From Candidatus Aminicenantota bacterium (lineage in GTDB: Bacteria; Acidobacteriota; Aminicenantia; UBA2199): a stretch of DNA of 38,642 nucleotides. Under the pieces are notes generated by a model. It saw only the letters and a program-made list of their open reading frames with translations. It had not been told where the DNA came from and did no database searches. This document shows, piece after piece, positions 8,503 to 17,269 of the stretch (the first letter of the stretch is position 1; each line of letters starts with the position of its first letter). The stretch lies in the NCBI GenBank assembly GCA_026393835.1, contig JAPKZK010000083.1, positions 1 through 38,642 on the forward strand, given 5' to 3'. Both the position numbers and the translations under genes were made by a program.

Positions 8503-11500
8503 GGTCTGGGGTAGTGCTTTTTGCCTTCGGATTCATGGTTCCTGTCCATCGGTCCCTGGCCGCCAGTCCCCAGGTTGAGGACGGTAAATTTCCTGCCGCC
8601 GATATTGCCGGTGTTCCCGGCGCTGTCCCTCGCTGTCCAGTAAATAGTGTGGACGCCGTTTTTTAAGGTTTCGGTATCGATATCGAAATAGGCATGCGGG
8701 CGATTGCTGTTGGTATAGCCGGGTAACAGGGCGGCCACATCGGGGCGATAAATATTGTAAACAGGATGCCCGACGAATACGCCGTCGATATAAATGTTAA
8801 TGGTGGACCCGTCTTCCGGCATCCAGTTGGGTAGGGGGGTTAAGACCCAGCCATGGCTCCGGTAACGGTTCCCGGAAATAATTCCCCCCGGTATGGGTGT
8901 GTCGATGGTTCCAAAGGGTAAAGCCGCGCCGGCATTCGCGCATGTAATGGTCCGGGTCCCCAGCACGGTCTGATGCCAGGTTCCGTCTACAGCAACGGCC
9001 TGGAAAGTAAAGACGCCGTTGCCCTGGTTAGGCAGGTTCTGGGTCAGCAAGATATAGGTCCACCCGGCTTTTTGGTTATTGGGATAGGTAGGATAAACGG
9101 CGGCGATATCGGGCCGAACGCCCTCACACAATACGGCATCGCCTACAAAAATCCGGCTGCTTTCCTGCTGGAGGTATATTTTCACACTTTTAACGCCGAT
9201 GTCATCCAGGGCCCAACCGGTGAAAGGAACCGTATTGGGAACCGTGCTGTCCTGGAGAGGAAATTCGAGCGCCCCAAAGGGACCGTTATCGGCGCCGGTG
9301 GGGTAGATAACCATGTTTACAGAAATCGTCTGCGGGGAATCGGCGGCCCCGGGGGCGGCGACGGTAATGGTCCCGGTATAGGGTCCGCCGGTTTTGAATG
9401 TACCGTTGATCATGACGGTCACAACGCCGGAATTAATCCCGGAGGCGGGTGTAACACTAATCCAGTCTTCATCGGTGTGGGCGGTCCAGTTCAATATCCC
9501 AACCCCGGTATTGCCGACGATAAAAGTCTTCGCCGGGATAGCCCCTTCACGGACGGCGGCCCCGAAATTCAAGCGGTGCATGGATATCTTCAACCCGGGC
9601 CCCCGGGTTTCACTGGTAGTGTTTATTTTGATAACGGAAGGATCGCCTGCTTCCCCGGCGATATTTACTGCGACTATTTTATAATAAACCATTTCAGGTT
9701 GATTAAAACCGGCGTCTTCATACATATTCGCGGTCAACCTGGCAATCTCGGAATCGGCATTGCACTGGAAATCGCCGGAATAACCGCGGTAAATGACGAA
9801 TTCCTTAAAGTCTCCCCAATCGCTCCAATTATAATCGAGGTCAGCCCATATTTTTTGAGACCAGTTTAAATAAATGGTCCGGGCGCTTGCTCGATAATTC
9901 CCGGTAAATCCCTTGACGGCGGCGGGGGTGAAACGGGTATCGATGGACTGCCGGGCTTTGTCTTTTACTGTATCGAAAAACAGCCTGGCGGCCAGGCCGC
10001 GGTTGGTATCGCTAAATTGGTATTGGTTATCGCCGCTCCATTTAAAAAAGTCGACGAAATGGACATTATGTTGGTAGAGCCGCATTATTTTACTGTAGAT
10101 ATGGTCTACGGCGCTAAGGGGGGTGAAGACGTTGGCGGGTATGACTTCGGGATTATACTCTACCGCGGCCCAGTTGGTGGACATGGCGCTGATGGCCGGT
10201 ATGACATATTGGGATGTATCGGCGTAACGGTCGCCATAATTGAGATCGTATAAGGAAACACCCATGCCTATGTCATCGTAAACGCGGGCGGTCCATAGGG
10301 GGGAGGCGGAACTGTAATAACGGGGGTTTAAGCCGGGACTGCCGAATTCATCGGGTCGGCTGCCCTCGACGTAATCGGCGGGGATTTGATGGGTGTAATA
10401 ATGTTCCCGGGGAAAGCCGCTTTTCCAGGCTATGACGGCAATATCTTTAACATAATGGTATACCATTGTCTCCCGGAAAGTTTGCCATAGGTCGCTGAAG
10501 GCGTCCTGCCCTTTGGGCAGCATTAAACGCGGCGGGTCGAACCCGCCGCCGATGGCTTTCTCCCCGTTTTGGGGAAGCATCTCTCCGAAACGGAACTGGT
10601 CGGCAGGGATGACATGGGGATCGGGATTGTTATTATCCTGGTAATTATCATCCACCGGGTCCCGGAGGTCCCAGTTGTAATATTTTAAATCCCACGTGGT
10701 AAACCCGGTCCCGAACTCGTTATTGAAATTTCCCAGGCCGCTGTCTCCCCGGTACCGGTCGCCGCTGGAGGGATATCCTTCGCCGGCGTATTTTTCGCCG
10801 GGGGCATACATGCCTTCGTGTTTGATCCAGTCCCGGAATTCCAGCACGGCAAAAGGTGAATAATCGCAAAAATATGTTTGCAGGGAGTTGGTATTATCGA
10901 TGCCGTAATAATTCAATTCCGCTTCGCCGGGGCCGCTGATTACGAATAGGATGTTTGGGTTCTCCCGCTGTTTTTGTTTTAAATAAGCAAAGGCCGCAGT
11001 GGTTTTGGCTTCCAGGTGGGCCCGCAATTTCCGGGCATACCGTGATAAGGTGGTGAAAACATATTTGTTTACCACGCTGCTGTTGGATGAGTTTTCCCCG
11101 GTCTCCCCGTCGATGTAATCATTGAACCGGTTGAATATATTAAAATTTTCATCCACCGGTTGGTTGGGATCTAACTGGTTTTCCCGGACGATATTGTTGT
11201 CGTTATACCACTGGGCATTCCGTATATCTTCTTCCCTGGCCGGGTTATAAAACTGGGTATTTCTTGATAACCCATAGGTGAGGATAAAATGGATGCCGAC
11301 TTTATAAAACCGGGCTTTCTGGATTATCAGGTCAACAGTATCCCTGAATTGCTGGAGACTGAGGTCGGTGGTTTCGGGGTTGGCTTTCCAATCCATATCT
11401 ACGCCCACAAACCTGGAGAAAAGCAGCGGCGCGTACAATCCTCTTCCAAACCGATCGATAATGGTATTTATTTCGTCGGGCGCTATATAGGGGGGAGCGG

Positions 11501-11624
11501 CTTCGATATAAAATACCATACCGAGGATCAAAGAATTATCGTAAGTGGGATAAGGCATCTCTTCCGCAAACAGCGGATAAAAAAGCGACGCCAATAAAAT
11601 TCCCAATATAGTTATATTTTTCAT
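8499..11624 (-). CDS. Large secreted glycoside-hydrolase-like protein with C-terminal Ig-like modules
   Basis: The protein is 1041 residues with a signal peptide (about 1-20, LFYPLFAEE). Residues about 25-560 resemble a TIM-barrel glycosidase-type domain rich in aromatic and acidic residues (for example PGEAELNYYG and HFVDFFKWSGDNQYQF). The family could not be fixed. A fibronectin-III-like segment follows (about 570-673), then a BACON-like beta domain (about 674-775, DEDWISVTPASG) and two related Ig-like modules (about 783-897 and 903-1016). The second ends in GVHTIYWTARDSAGNTG, as in bacterial cell-surface adhesive domains. The ribosome site AAGGAAA precedes the ATG. Its stop overlaps the MutS-like gene. 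Substrate and catalysis are unproven, and a binding-only role is possible. Confidence 0.7.
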   Translation of the reverse strand: MKNITILGILLASLFYPLFAEEMPYPTYDNSLILGMVFYIEAAPPYIAPDEINTIIDRFGRGLYAPLLFSRFVGVDMDWKANPETTDLSLQQFRDTVDLIIQKARFYKVGIHFILTYGLSRNTQFYNPAREEDIRNAQWYNDNNIVRENQLDPNQPVDENFNIFNRFNDYIDGETGENSSNSSVVNKYVFTTLSRYARKLRAHLEAKTTAAFAYLKQKQRENPNILFVISGPGEAELNYYGIDNTNSLQTYFCDYSPFAVLEFRDWIKHEGMYAPGEKYAGEGYPSSGDRYRGDSGLGNFNNEFGTGFTTWDLKYYNWDLRDPVDDNYQDNNNPDPHVIPADQFRFGEMLPQNGEKAIGGGFDPPRLMLPKGQDAFSDLWQTFRETMVYHYVKDIAVIAWKSGFPREHYYTHQIPADYVEGSRPDEFGSPGLNPRYYSSASPLWTARVYDDIGMGVSLYDLNYGDRYADTSQYVIPAISAMSTNWAAVEYNPEVIPANVFTPLSAVDHIYSKIMRLYQHNVHFVDFFKWSGDNQYQFSDTNRGLAARLFFDTVKDKARQSIDTRFTPAAVKGFTGNYRASARTIYLNWSQKIWADLDYNWSDWGDFKEFVIYRGYSGDFQCNADSEIARLTANMYEDAGFNQPEMVYYKIVAVNIAGEAGDPSVIKINTTSETRGPGLKISMHRLNFGAAVREGAIPAKTFIVGNTGVGILNWTAHTDEDWISVTPASGINSGVVTVMINGTFKTGGPYTGTITVAAPGAADSPQTISVNMVIYPTGADNGPFGALEFPLQDSTVPNTVPFTGWALDDIGVKSVKIYLQQESSRIFVGDAVLCEGVRPDIAAVYPTYPNNQKAGWTYILLTQNLPNQGNGVFTFQAVAVDGTWHQTVLGTRTITCANAGAALPFGTIDTPIPGGIISGNRYRSHGWVLTPLPNWMPEDGSTINIYIDGVFVGHPVYNIYRPDVAALLPGYTNSNRPHAYFDIDTETLKNGVHTIYWTARDSAGNTGNIGGRKFTVLNLGTGGQGPMDRNHESEGKKHYPRP

Positions 11625-11769
11625 ATTGATTTCCTTAGTTAAGTTTTAAATTAGAGTACATTTTTTTAGACCCGGCCTATATTATCAAAATGTGGAGTGA
11701 ATGTCAATCGCCGGGACAATCAAATCCCCGAATAAAATTTCGCGCCCTGGTTTTTTTTCAGTACCCCCC

Positions 11770-11798
11770 TTGACAAAAGTTGGATTTTCTATTATGCT
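11770..11798 (+). promoter_or_regulatory. Promoter of the tRNA-Gly/tRNA-Cys pair
   Basis: A perfect TTGACA (11770-11775) is followed after 17 nt by TATGCT (11793-11798). The first tRNA begins 30 nt after the -10 box. Confidence 0.8.
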
Positions 11799-11827
11799 TA
11801 TTACCTGGTAATTGAAAACCGCATCGG

Positions 11828-11902
<75 letters not shown>

Positions 11903-11912
11903 GCCATTTTTT

Positions 11913-11984
11913 GGCGGCGTAGCCAAGTGGTAAGGCAGCGGTCTGCAAAATCGCAATTCATCGGTTCGAATCCGGTCGCCGCCT
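11913..11984 (+). tRNA. tRNA-Cys (anticodon GCA)
   Basis: The acceptor stem GGCGGCG pairs with CGCCGCC and the discriminator is T. The anticodon loop CTGCAAA gives GCA. The T arm contains GGTTCGAATCC. CCA is not encoded, unlike its neighbour 10 nt upstream, with which it shares a promoter. No clear terminator follows before the convergent aldolase gene, whose stop lies 24 nt away. Confidence 0.96.
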
Positions 11985-12008
11985 GTCAATCTAATGAAAT
12001 CTTTCCGT

Positions 12009-13046
12009 TTATCCCACAGCTTCTCTAATGGCCTTTACGGCGCGTTCTATATCATTATCGTCGATATCTTTGTGGGTGACGATGCGTACTGTTTTCGTAT
12101 TAAATGGAAGGGCCAGCACGTTTTGGGCGGCCAGTTTTTTAAGGAACAAGTCCGCGGTCATGGTGTTCAGGGTGAGCATGATCATATTGGTTTCCACTTC
12201 CTGGGGGTTGACCCGGAGTTCTTTCAAATCCGCGATTTTTTCCGCCAGGAGTTTGGCCCTGCGGTGATCGTCTTGCAGGCGGTGGATCATTTTTTCAAGG
12301 GCCACGATGCCCGCCGCGGCAATTACCCCCGCCTGGCGCATCCCGCCGCCCAGGTACTTTCGAACAAAGCGCGCCTCTTTTATGAATTCCTTCGTCCCTG
12401 CCAGCATAGATCCCACGGGCGCTGAAAGCCCCTTAGACAGGCAAAACATCAGTGAATCGAAATGTTTTGAAATTTCTTTAACGTCTACTTGCAATGCCGC
12501 GGCGGCATTAAATATCCGCGCCCCGTCCAGGTGTAAATAGAGGTTGTATTTCCTGGAGAGTGCGGCCGCCTTTTCTATATAGTCCAATCCTATAACAGCG
12601 CCGCCCCATGTGTTGTGGGTGTTTTCCAGGGCAATGGCCCGGGTGGTGGGCATGTGGTCCCTGAGGGTGGTATGGATGTTTTTTTCAATTAAATCCAGGG
12701 GAATTTTACCCCGGTCCGACGGCATGGCGCGGGGCACGGCATGGGCGATCCTGGAAATATTCCCGGCCTCGAAATTTAGAATGTGACAGTTTTCTTCCAG
12801 GATGACTTCTTTGCCTTCGCCCACCTCCAACACCATGGCAATGGTGTTTCCCATGGTTCCTGAGGGAACAAAAATCGCTGCTTCTTTACCGACTTTTTCG
12901 GCCGCCAGTTCTTCCAGTTTATTAACCGTGGGATCGTCGGCAAAGACATCGTCGCCTACTTCGGCATTATACATGGCCTGACGCATTTCTTCGCTGGGCC
13001 GCGTCACCGTATCGCTGCGGAAATCCGCTATTCCTTTATAAGACAT
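12009..13046 (-). CDS. ltaE: Low-specificity L-threonine aldolase
   Basis: PLP-dependent fold-type I enzyme that splits L-threonine and allo-threonine to glycine and acetaldehyde in the cytoplasm. Its 345 residues are the usual length. The signature GDDVFADDPTVNKLEE lies near residue 31, His84 is the PLP-stacking residue, LHLDGARIFN carries Asp174 and Arg177, and Lys205 in CLSKGLSAPVGS forms the Schiff base. The ribosome site GGAG lies immediately after the stop of the chagasin-like gene (8-bp gap), so the two are coupled, although no biochemical link between them is evident. Confidence 0.95.
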   Translation of the reverse strand: MSYKGIADFRSDTVTRPSEEMRQAMYNAEVGDDVFADDPTVNKLEELAAEKVGKEAAIFVPSGTMGNTIAMVLEVGEGKEVILEENCHILNFEAGNISRIAHAVPRAMPSDRGKIPLDLIEKNIHTTLRDHMPTTRAIALENTHNTWGGAVIGLDYIEKAAALSRKYNLYLHLDGARIFNAAAALQVDVKEISKHFDSLMFCLSKGLSAPVGSMLAGTKEFIKEARFVRKYLGGGMRQAGVIAAAGIVALEKMIHRLQDDHRRAKLLAEKIADLKELRVNPQEVETNMIMLTLNTMTADLFLKKLAAQNVLALPFNTKTVRIVTHKDIDDNDIERAVKAIREAVG

Positions 13047-13054
13047 TGGCGCTC

Positions 13055-13513
13055 CTATAACGGTTCGATGGACACAAAGATTTTATGTGTCTTGATGGGG
13101 GCCACATCGGTTTCCCAGGGGCGGCGGTATTTCAAACGGATTTCTACTTTTCCCGGGTTCAGCGCCTCAAAGGTAAGGATTTCATAAGTCGGCGCCCCCA
13201 GCAGCGGCGGTTGGGAACCTTCCCGGTCCCCCGGCGCTTCTGTTTTTACCTGTTTGAATTTAACCAGGTCCCCGGGGGTGATTTCCTGCACCGCCCAACT
13301 GTAACCGGTGGTGGGATTGGATTTGATTTTAATCGCAAACTCACCGGCGCCGTTAACCGTGACAGCGGTTTCTTCGGCATCCGACATCATAAACATCTTC
13401 TTTTCTTTGTCTGTTTCATTCGCCATGGCGACCCCCACACAAAACAGGACCGAAACCAAAACCAAGAAGGAGAGTGTTTTAAACCTGTTTTTTTTTGTTT
13501 TCATGCCTGCCAT
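13055..13513 (-). CDS. Exported chagasin-family (I42) cysteine-protease inhibitor
   Basis: The protein is 152 residues with a signal peptide (about 1-31, ending VAMA-NE). The three loops that plug papain-like active sites are visible: NPTTGYSW (66-73, canonical NPTTGY.W), the L4 region GAPTYE (106-111) and RPWE (131-134). These define the chagasin/I42 family, tight inhibitors of C1 peptidases. A papain-like C1A gene begins its 3' end only 138 bp away on the same strand, but a terminator lies between them. The most likely role is to control that enzyme or foreign cysteine proteases in the envelope. The start at 13513 is favoured because GAGG lies 7 nt upstream. Confidence 0.93.
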   Translation of the reverse strand: MAGMKTKKNRFKTLSFLVLVSVLFCVGVAMANETDKEKKMFMMSDAEETAVTVNGAGEFAIKIKSNPTTGYSWAVQEITPGDLVKFKQVKTEAPGDREGSQPPLLGAPTYEILTFEALNPGKVEIRLKYRRPWETDVAPIKTHKIFVSIEPL

Positions 13514-13576
13514 ATTTTACCTCGTCTAAGTTATTTTTTTTCTTACTTATCTTATCAAATATACCATATTATATGG

Positions 13577-13616
13577 AAAAAAAGAAGCCCCATCCAGCAA
13601 GGGGTGGGGCCTTTTT
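13577..13616 (-). terminator. Rho-independent terminator after the papain-like peptidase gene
   Basis: On the minus strand GCCCCACCC, a short loop and GGATGGGGC (one mismatch) are followed by TTCTTTTTTT. T-rich stretches on both sides would let it work in either direction. It separates the peptidase transcript from the inhibitor/aldolase pair. Confidence 0.8.
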
Positions 13617-13651
13617 TAAATAATCGTTGTAATAAAGGTTGCTTCTTGGTT

Positions 13652-14584
13652 TTAATAGATGTAGTAATTGGCGCCTTCGCCTACGCGGTCGCAGCCGTAT
13701 TGGATCCACATATAGCCGTCTTCGCCCCAGCCGGTGCCCCAGGAGTTTTTCAATCTCCAGGCGCCTTTGGAGTCGTCCCAACCGATGAGAAGGACGGCAT
13801 GGTTGGTGTAGGTGGGATTCTTTTTGCATCTGTTTAAAACGCCGCTGGTATAGGCCTGGAAGTTTCTGTCCACAAAAACGCCGACCTGTACTGCGCCGTA
13901 GGTATAAATGGCTTGTTTAATATTCTCGGTGGGGGGCACCACATAATCTTCGGTTACGAAAGCCCAGCTCTGGATATTGTAGGGATAAGGGCAGGTGCTT
14001 TTACAGGGGGCGTCCGTGGCGGTATAGGGGAAGCAGGTTTCATAAGGGGATCCCGGGCTGGCCAGCATATCCTGGGGCCAGAATCCACCGTTGCAGCCCC
14101 AGCCATAGGGGTTGCAGGAGACCATGTGCTGTTCGGAAAGGTCCACTTCGATGCCGTCATTCTTTAAGATCATGGATTCCAGTAAACCGACGGCGGCAAA
14201 AGCCCAGCAGCTACCGCAGTTTCCCTGGTCTCTAATGGAAGAAGCGTACCCGATATAAGAAGCGGGTAATGCTTCGGCGCCGGCAATGCCTTCGGAGTTG
14301 ATGAGTGCGTCGCCCATGTGCATGGTGGGCAGTTGAAGATCGGTTCTAAAACCGCATAACGTTTCCAGGTCATACTGCATAGCGGGGTTGACGCCCACGG
14401 TAAAGGTATAACCGTTGGCTTTAATATCTGCCCGCATGGCTTCGATTTCAGCTTCCAGTTTTGCCCGTTTTGAGACGGGATCCCTATCGAGGTCTCCTCG
14501 CTGGGATGCCTGTAAGGCTGGTACAGCAACAAACACGGCCACAATAGCCACAACCAACAAACCTAAGAACCATTTTTTTTGCAT
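13652..14584 (-). CDS. Secreted papain-family (C1A) cysteine peptidase
   Basis: The protein is 310 residues from the ATG at 14584, chosen because AAGGAG sits 8 nt upstream; a longer frame to 14617 has no such site. A signal peptide covers about 1-26 (ending ALQA). A short propeptide-like region with a charged helix runs to about 106. The catalytic domain has Gln120 of the oxyanion hole, Cys126 in GNCGSCWAFA, His262 in NHAVLLIGWD and Asn280 in LKNSWGTGWGEDGY. CNGG and several paired Cys are conserved. It acts outside the cytoplasm. A chagasin-type inhibitor gene lies just downstream. Confidence 0.96.
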   Translation of the reverse strand: MQKKWFLGLLVVAIVAVFVAVPALQASQRGDLDRDPVSKRAKLEAEIEAMRADIKANGYTFTVGVNPAMQYDLETLCGFRTDLQLPTMHMGDALINSEGIAGAEALPASYIGYASSIRDQGNCGSCWAFAAVGLLESMILKNDGIEVDLSEQHMVSCNPYGWGCNGGFWPQDMLASPGSPYETCFPYTATDAPCKSTCPYPYNIQSWAFVTEDYVVPPTENIKQAIYTYGAVQVGVFVDRNFQAYTSGVLNRCKKNPTYTNHAVLLIGWDDSKGAWRLKNSWGTGWGEDGYMWIQYGCDRVGEGANYYIY

Positions 14585-14650
14585 GTCTTTTCTCCTTGTT
14601 TTAATAGATTTATACATTAATATTAAGATACGCGATCAGGAGAAAAAAGT

Positions 14651-14684
14651 AAATACAACTAAAGTTTTAGAAACGGTTGTATTT
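14651..14684. promoter_or_regulatory. Inverted repeat upstream of the papain-like peptidase
   Basis: AAATACAAC (14651-14659) and its exact reverse complement GTTGTATTT (14676-14684) are separated by 16 bp. The arms lie about 70-100 bp before the ATG, next to a possible TTTACT-17-TATCTT promoter on the minus strand. This could be an operator; an RNA hairpin is less likely because of the position. Confidence 0.35.
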
Positions 14685-14826
14685 TTAATTTTTTTTTGAA
14701 AAACAGATCAAAGGCAGTTCCAGCAACGTTTCCGAAGTTTTTTCCTGCTAGCGGCGGCATAAATGGTTGTACACCGGGTGCGCTGTCGCGGGCCCAAATA
14801 ATCGCCTTTGCGATAAGGTAAGTATT

Positions 14827-16485
14827 TCAAAGGGACGGGAAAGTTTGACCCTGTTTTACCGCTTCCAACGGCAATTGGGACGTAAATTCCCGGAGGTTCC
14901 GGGCGAGGCGGGGGGCTTCGGATTCATCCAGGGCATAGAATGCGACCGTGTCCCGGGCGCAAACAACATTGTCGGGGATACGCCACTGACCGACTTTTAT
15001 CCAGCTTTTGGGCAACTCGCTGTCGATGCCCACTAACCGAAAAAATTGATCGTAAACCACCGCTATCCGCGCTCCTGACTTCTGGGCAACTCGGACAATA
15101 TTTTCCGCGGTGAAGGTTTTATTCAACAGGAGATCGCCGATATTTTTGCTGGCCAGTCCCCATACGTCCAGGCAATCGATGTCGGCCAGGAAACAGACTG
15201 CGCCGATGTCGTTGACCGCCGCGGGTTGACCGGGATAATATTTCTTCAAGAAAAGCCCCATCCGGTACTGTTGGCCATAGATATTGGCTGTGGCCCGGGC
15301 CACTTTAAGGTCTGTTCGCACTCCCCGCTCGGCCAGGGGTAATATTAAAACTAATACCAGCAGGACGCCGACAATTTTTCCTGCATTCTTTTGCGGTTCT
15401 TGCGGAGACAGCGGCAGAAAGTCAGCGGCGGCAATCAAAACGGTGAATATTCCCAGGGCCACGAGGTATGCGTCATAACGGATCCAGGGATACCGGTTCA
15501 GGAAATACCCGCTTTCGGAAAAAAACGCCTGGCAGGCCAACGTTATGATGAAGATCATGGCCATGGCGTTGGCCGGCAGCCACCAGCGGTTATATTTTTT
15601 ATAGATATACCAAAAAAGGGCCAGCACGCAGATCAATAATACCAGGAGATGCACATTGTAAATAAGCTGGCGTAATCCGGCATAGAGAAACTCCAGGATT
15701 TTCCCGATGCGGGTAATATCCGGCCGCGTGCCTTTTAAAAGAACGGAATTGGGCAGGAAATACCAGCCGCTGCTAACGGATATAATGCCGTAGACCAACA
15801 CGGGCAAAAGTCCGGCGGCCGCGTTGATAATGAGAATGGTCCATTTTTTCCTGGCCAGGAGTAAAAGGGAAACGGCGAAAAGGATAAAAAGTCCTTCATA
15901 ACGGACCATCGATACCAGCGGCGCCAGGAGGAAAAGCATATTTCGCATGGATTTCGCGGGTTTTTCATTGGCCTGGGTATCCGTATCATCGCCGATAACT
16001 TTTGCCGCCATGTAAATATAACCCAGGTTGATCAGGATTTGCAGGACATGTTCGAGGCCGCCGAATACCAGGTAGGGCAAAGGAATAAAAAAGATAAAGG
16101 CCGCCGCGATAGCCGCCTGAATCCAGGGGGGGAATCGATGGCCCCGAAAGATGTGGAAAATGAATACCATCAGCAGGGTGGCGAAAAAAAAGTTCATCAG
16201 CAGGGGCATGGTTTCGTTCACGCCGAAGATGAGATAGAGGGCTGAAAGGAGCAGGGTCCACAGTAATGACGACGAAGTCGAAGAAAATTGGTGGCCGGTT
16301 ACGCCCCATACGCCGTGTTGGGAAAAGTTTTTTGCCATGGACATATGAATGTAGGCGTCATCCAAAGCATAGACCGGGTTTCCCTGGGTTTTTGAAAGGG
16401 AATCGTTTAGAACCAGGATTAATATCAGCCACAATAGTGCGATGCCAATTAATAATGGGCCATACTGTTTAAGTTTTAATATCAT
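14827..16485 (-). CDS. GT-C superfamily polytopic membrane glycosyltransferase
   Basis: The protein is 552 residues with about ten to eleven membrane segments. The first (about 10-27) is followed by an extracytoplasmic DDAYIH motif (near residue 42-47), the acidic pair expected of GT-C enzymes that use polyprenyl-phosphate sugars. A later loop, WYFLPNSVLLKG, resembles the conserved PN.f..K loop of mannosyl- and arabinosyl-transferase relatives. A soluble C-terminal portion (about 400-552) follows the last helices. Donor, acceptor and sugar are unknown. The ribosome site AGGTG is 8 nt from the ATG. The 242 bp between its end and the papain-like gene hold that gene's promoter region and a weak hairpin. 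Confidence 0.8.
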   Translation of the reverse strand: MILKLKQYGPLLIGIALLWLILILVLNDSLSKTQGNPVYALDDAYIHMSMAKNFSQHGVWGVTGHQFSSTSSSLLWTLLLSALYLIFGVNETMPLLMNFFFATLLMVFIFHIFRGHRFPPWIQAAIAAAFIFFIPLPYLVFGGLEHVLQILINLGYIYMAAKVIGDDTDTQANEKPAKSMRNMLFLLAPLVSMVRYEGLFILFAVSLLLLARKKWTILIINAAAGLLPVLVYGIISVSSGWYFLPNSVLLKGTRPDITRIGKILEFLYAGLRQLIYNVHLLVLLICVLALFWYIYKKYNRWWLPANAMAMIFIITLACQAFFSESGYFLNRYPWIRYDAYLVALGIFTVLIAAADFLPLSPQEPQKNAGKIVGVLLVLVLILPLAERGVRTDLKVARATANIYGQQYRMGLFLKKYYPGQPAAVNDIGAVCFLADIDCLDVWGLASKNIGDLLLNKTFTAENIVRVAQKSGARIAVVYDQFFRLVGIDSELPKSWIKVGQWRIPDNVVCARDTVAFYALDESEAPRLARNLREFTSQLPLEAVKQGQTFPSL

Positions 16486-16540
16486 AGTTTCACCTGGTTA
16501 ATGATACCATATTTGGGAATAAATTCGAAACAAAAACAAG

Positions 16541-16690
16541 CCCACGAATTACACGAATTACCACGAATTAACCTTTCGTCCACAGATTACACGGATTTAC
16601 ACAGATTGTTTTTTCCGCTCTTCTGCTCTTCCTCGCTTCCGCTCTTCCTGTTTTACCTTCATCATTCATCACTTCCATCATTCTCACCAC
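16541..16690 (+). repeat. Dispersed composite repeat (CACGAATT and CCACAGATTACAC types)
   Basis: Runs of cCACGAATTaCACGAATT are followed by the 30-nt unit GTCCACAGATTACACGGATT... at 16578-16607 and then TTTTTTCCGCTCTTC and CATCATTCATCA. The same order of modules recurs at 29301-29380. It is noncoding in appearance. Confidence 0.75.
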
Positions 16691-16733
16691 TGACAGGAAT
16701 TTAATTGGCACTGAAAAGCGCGGAATTAACTGC

Positions 16734-16985
16734 GGCAGTTTTAAACTTAGTCACGGCAGACTTAAACATGGCGCCGGCAGATGCAAACACGGCCGCGGCA
16801 GATGTAAACATGGTCACGGCAGTTGCAAACATGGCCGAGGCAGACTTAAACATGGCTGCGGCAGATGTAAACATGGTCACGGCAGACTTAAACATGGCAC
16901 CGGCAGATGCAAACATGGCCGCGACAGTTGCAAACATGACCGCGGCAGACTTAAACATGACGCCGGCAGTCGTAAACATGGCCGC
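16734..16985. repeat. 21-bp minisatellite, 12 units
   Basis: Twelve units of GGCAG-(6 nt)-AAACATGGC-like sequence lie exactly 21 bp apart (GGCAG at 16734, 16755, 16776 and so on to 16965), with no insertions or deletions. Because 21 is a multiple of 3, both strands stay open: plus reads heptads like ADLNMAP, minus reads heptads like AMFKSAV. Neither frame has a convincing start site, and the minus-strand frame runs into dispersed repeat sequence, so I do not call a gene. Confidence 0.9.
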
Positions 16986-17019
16986 GGCAGGGGGAACGGA
17001 ACAAGGGAGGCCGGAAATC

Positions 17020-17130
17020 TTAACAGTTTTTTTCTTTTTCTTCGCGTCCCTTCGCGTTCTTAGCGGCCAATAAAACCCTCTTGGTGAACCTTTGTGCCTT
17101 GGTGCCTTTGTGGCTATTTTTTTGGCAGCG
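17020..17130. repeat. Dispersed intergenic repeat (CTTCGCG/TTAGCGGC and GCCTTTGTGGC types)
   Basis: The CTTCGCGTTCTTAGCGGC and CCTTTGTGCCTTGGTGCC modules also occur, in whole or part, near 17815-17842, 28137-28165 and 29265-29290. No gene is seen. Confidence 0.65.
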
Positions 17131-17167
17131 GCGCTAAAACCGAAGGATGAAAATTGAGAGAGTAAGA

Positions 17168-17196
17168 TTGAATTATAATTCATTTTACGGTATTAT
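17168..17196 (+). promoter_or_regulatory. Promoter of the small Rpn C-terminal-like locus
   Basis: TTGAAT (17168-17173) and TATTAT (17191-17196) are separated by 17 nt. An ATG follows after only 6 nt (17203), so the transcript would start at or next to that codon. The same design recurs at 19925-19960. Confidence 0.6.
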
Positions 17197-17202
17197 ACAG
17201 GT

Positions 17203-17265
17203 ATGAATAAACAGAAAATGCCAGGGAAAGCTAAACGATCAATTACTTATTTTAAAGGAGGATAA
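17203..17265 (+). CDS. Possible leaderless 20-codon ORF ahead of the small Rpn-like gene
   Basis: An ATG 6 nt after the -10 box opens a 20-codon frame ending in ...TYFKGG. The GGA-GGA codons of its end form the Shine-Dalgarno of the next gene, and its TAA lies 4 nt before that ATG. It may be a coupling leader or the frameshifted stub left after an internal deletion of a full Rpn gene. Translation is unproven. Confidence 0.35.
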   Translation: MNKQKMPGKAKRSITYFKGG

Positions 17266-17269
17266 TATC

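Noticed and set aside
16701..17183. Minus-strand 160-codon frame and plus-strand 122-codon frame over the minisatellite
   Set aside because: Open only because the repeat is 21 bp; the minus frame also translates dispersed noncoding repeats (KAPRHKGSPRG), and neither has a convincing start.
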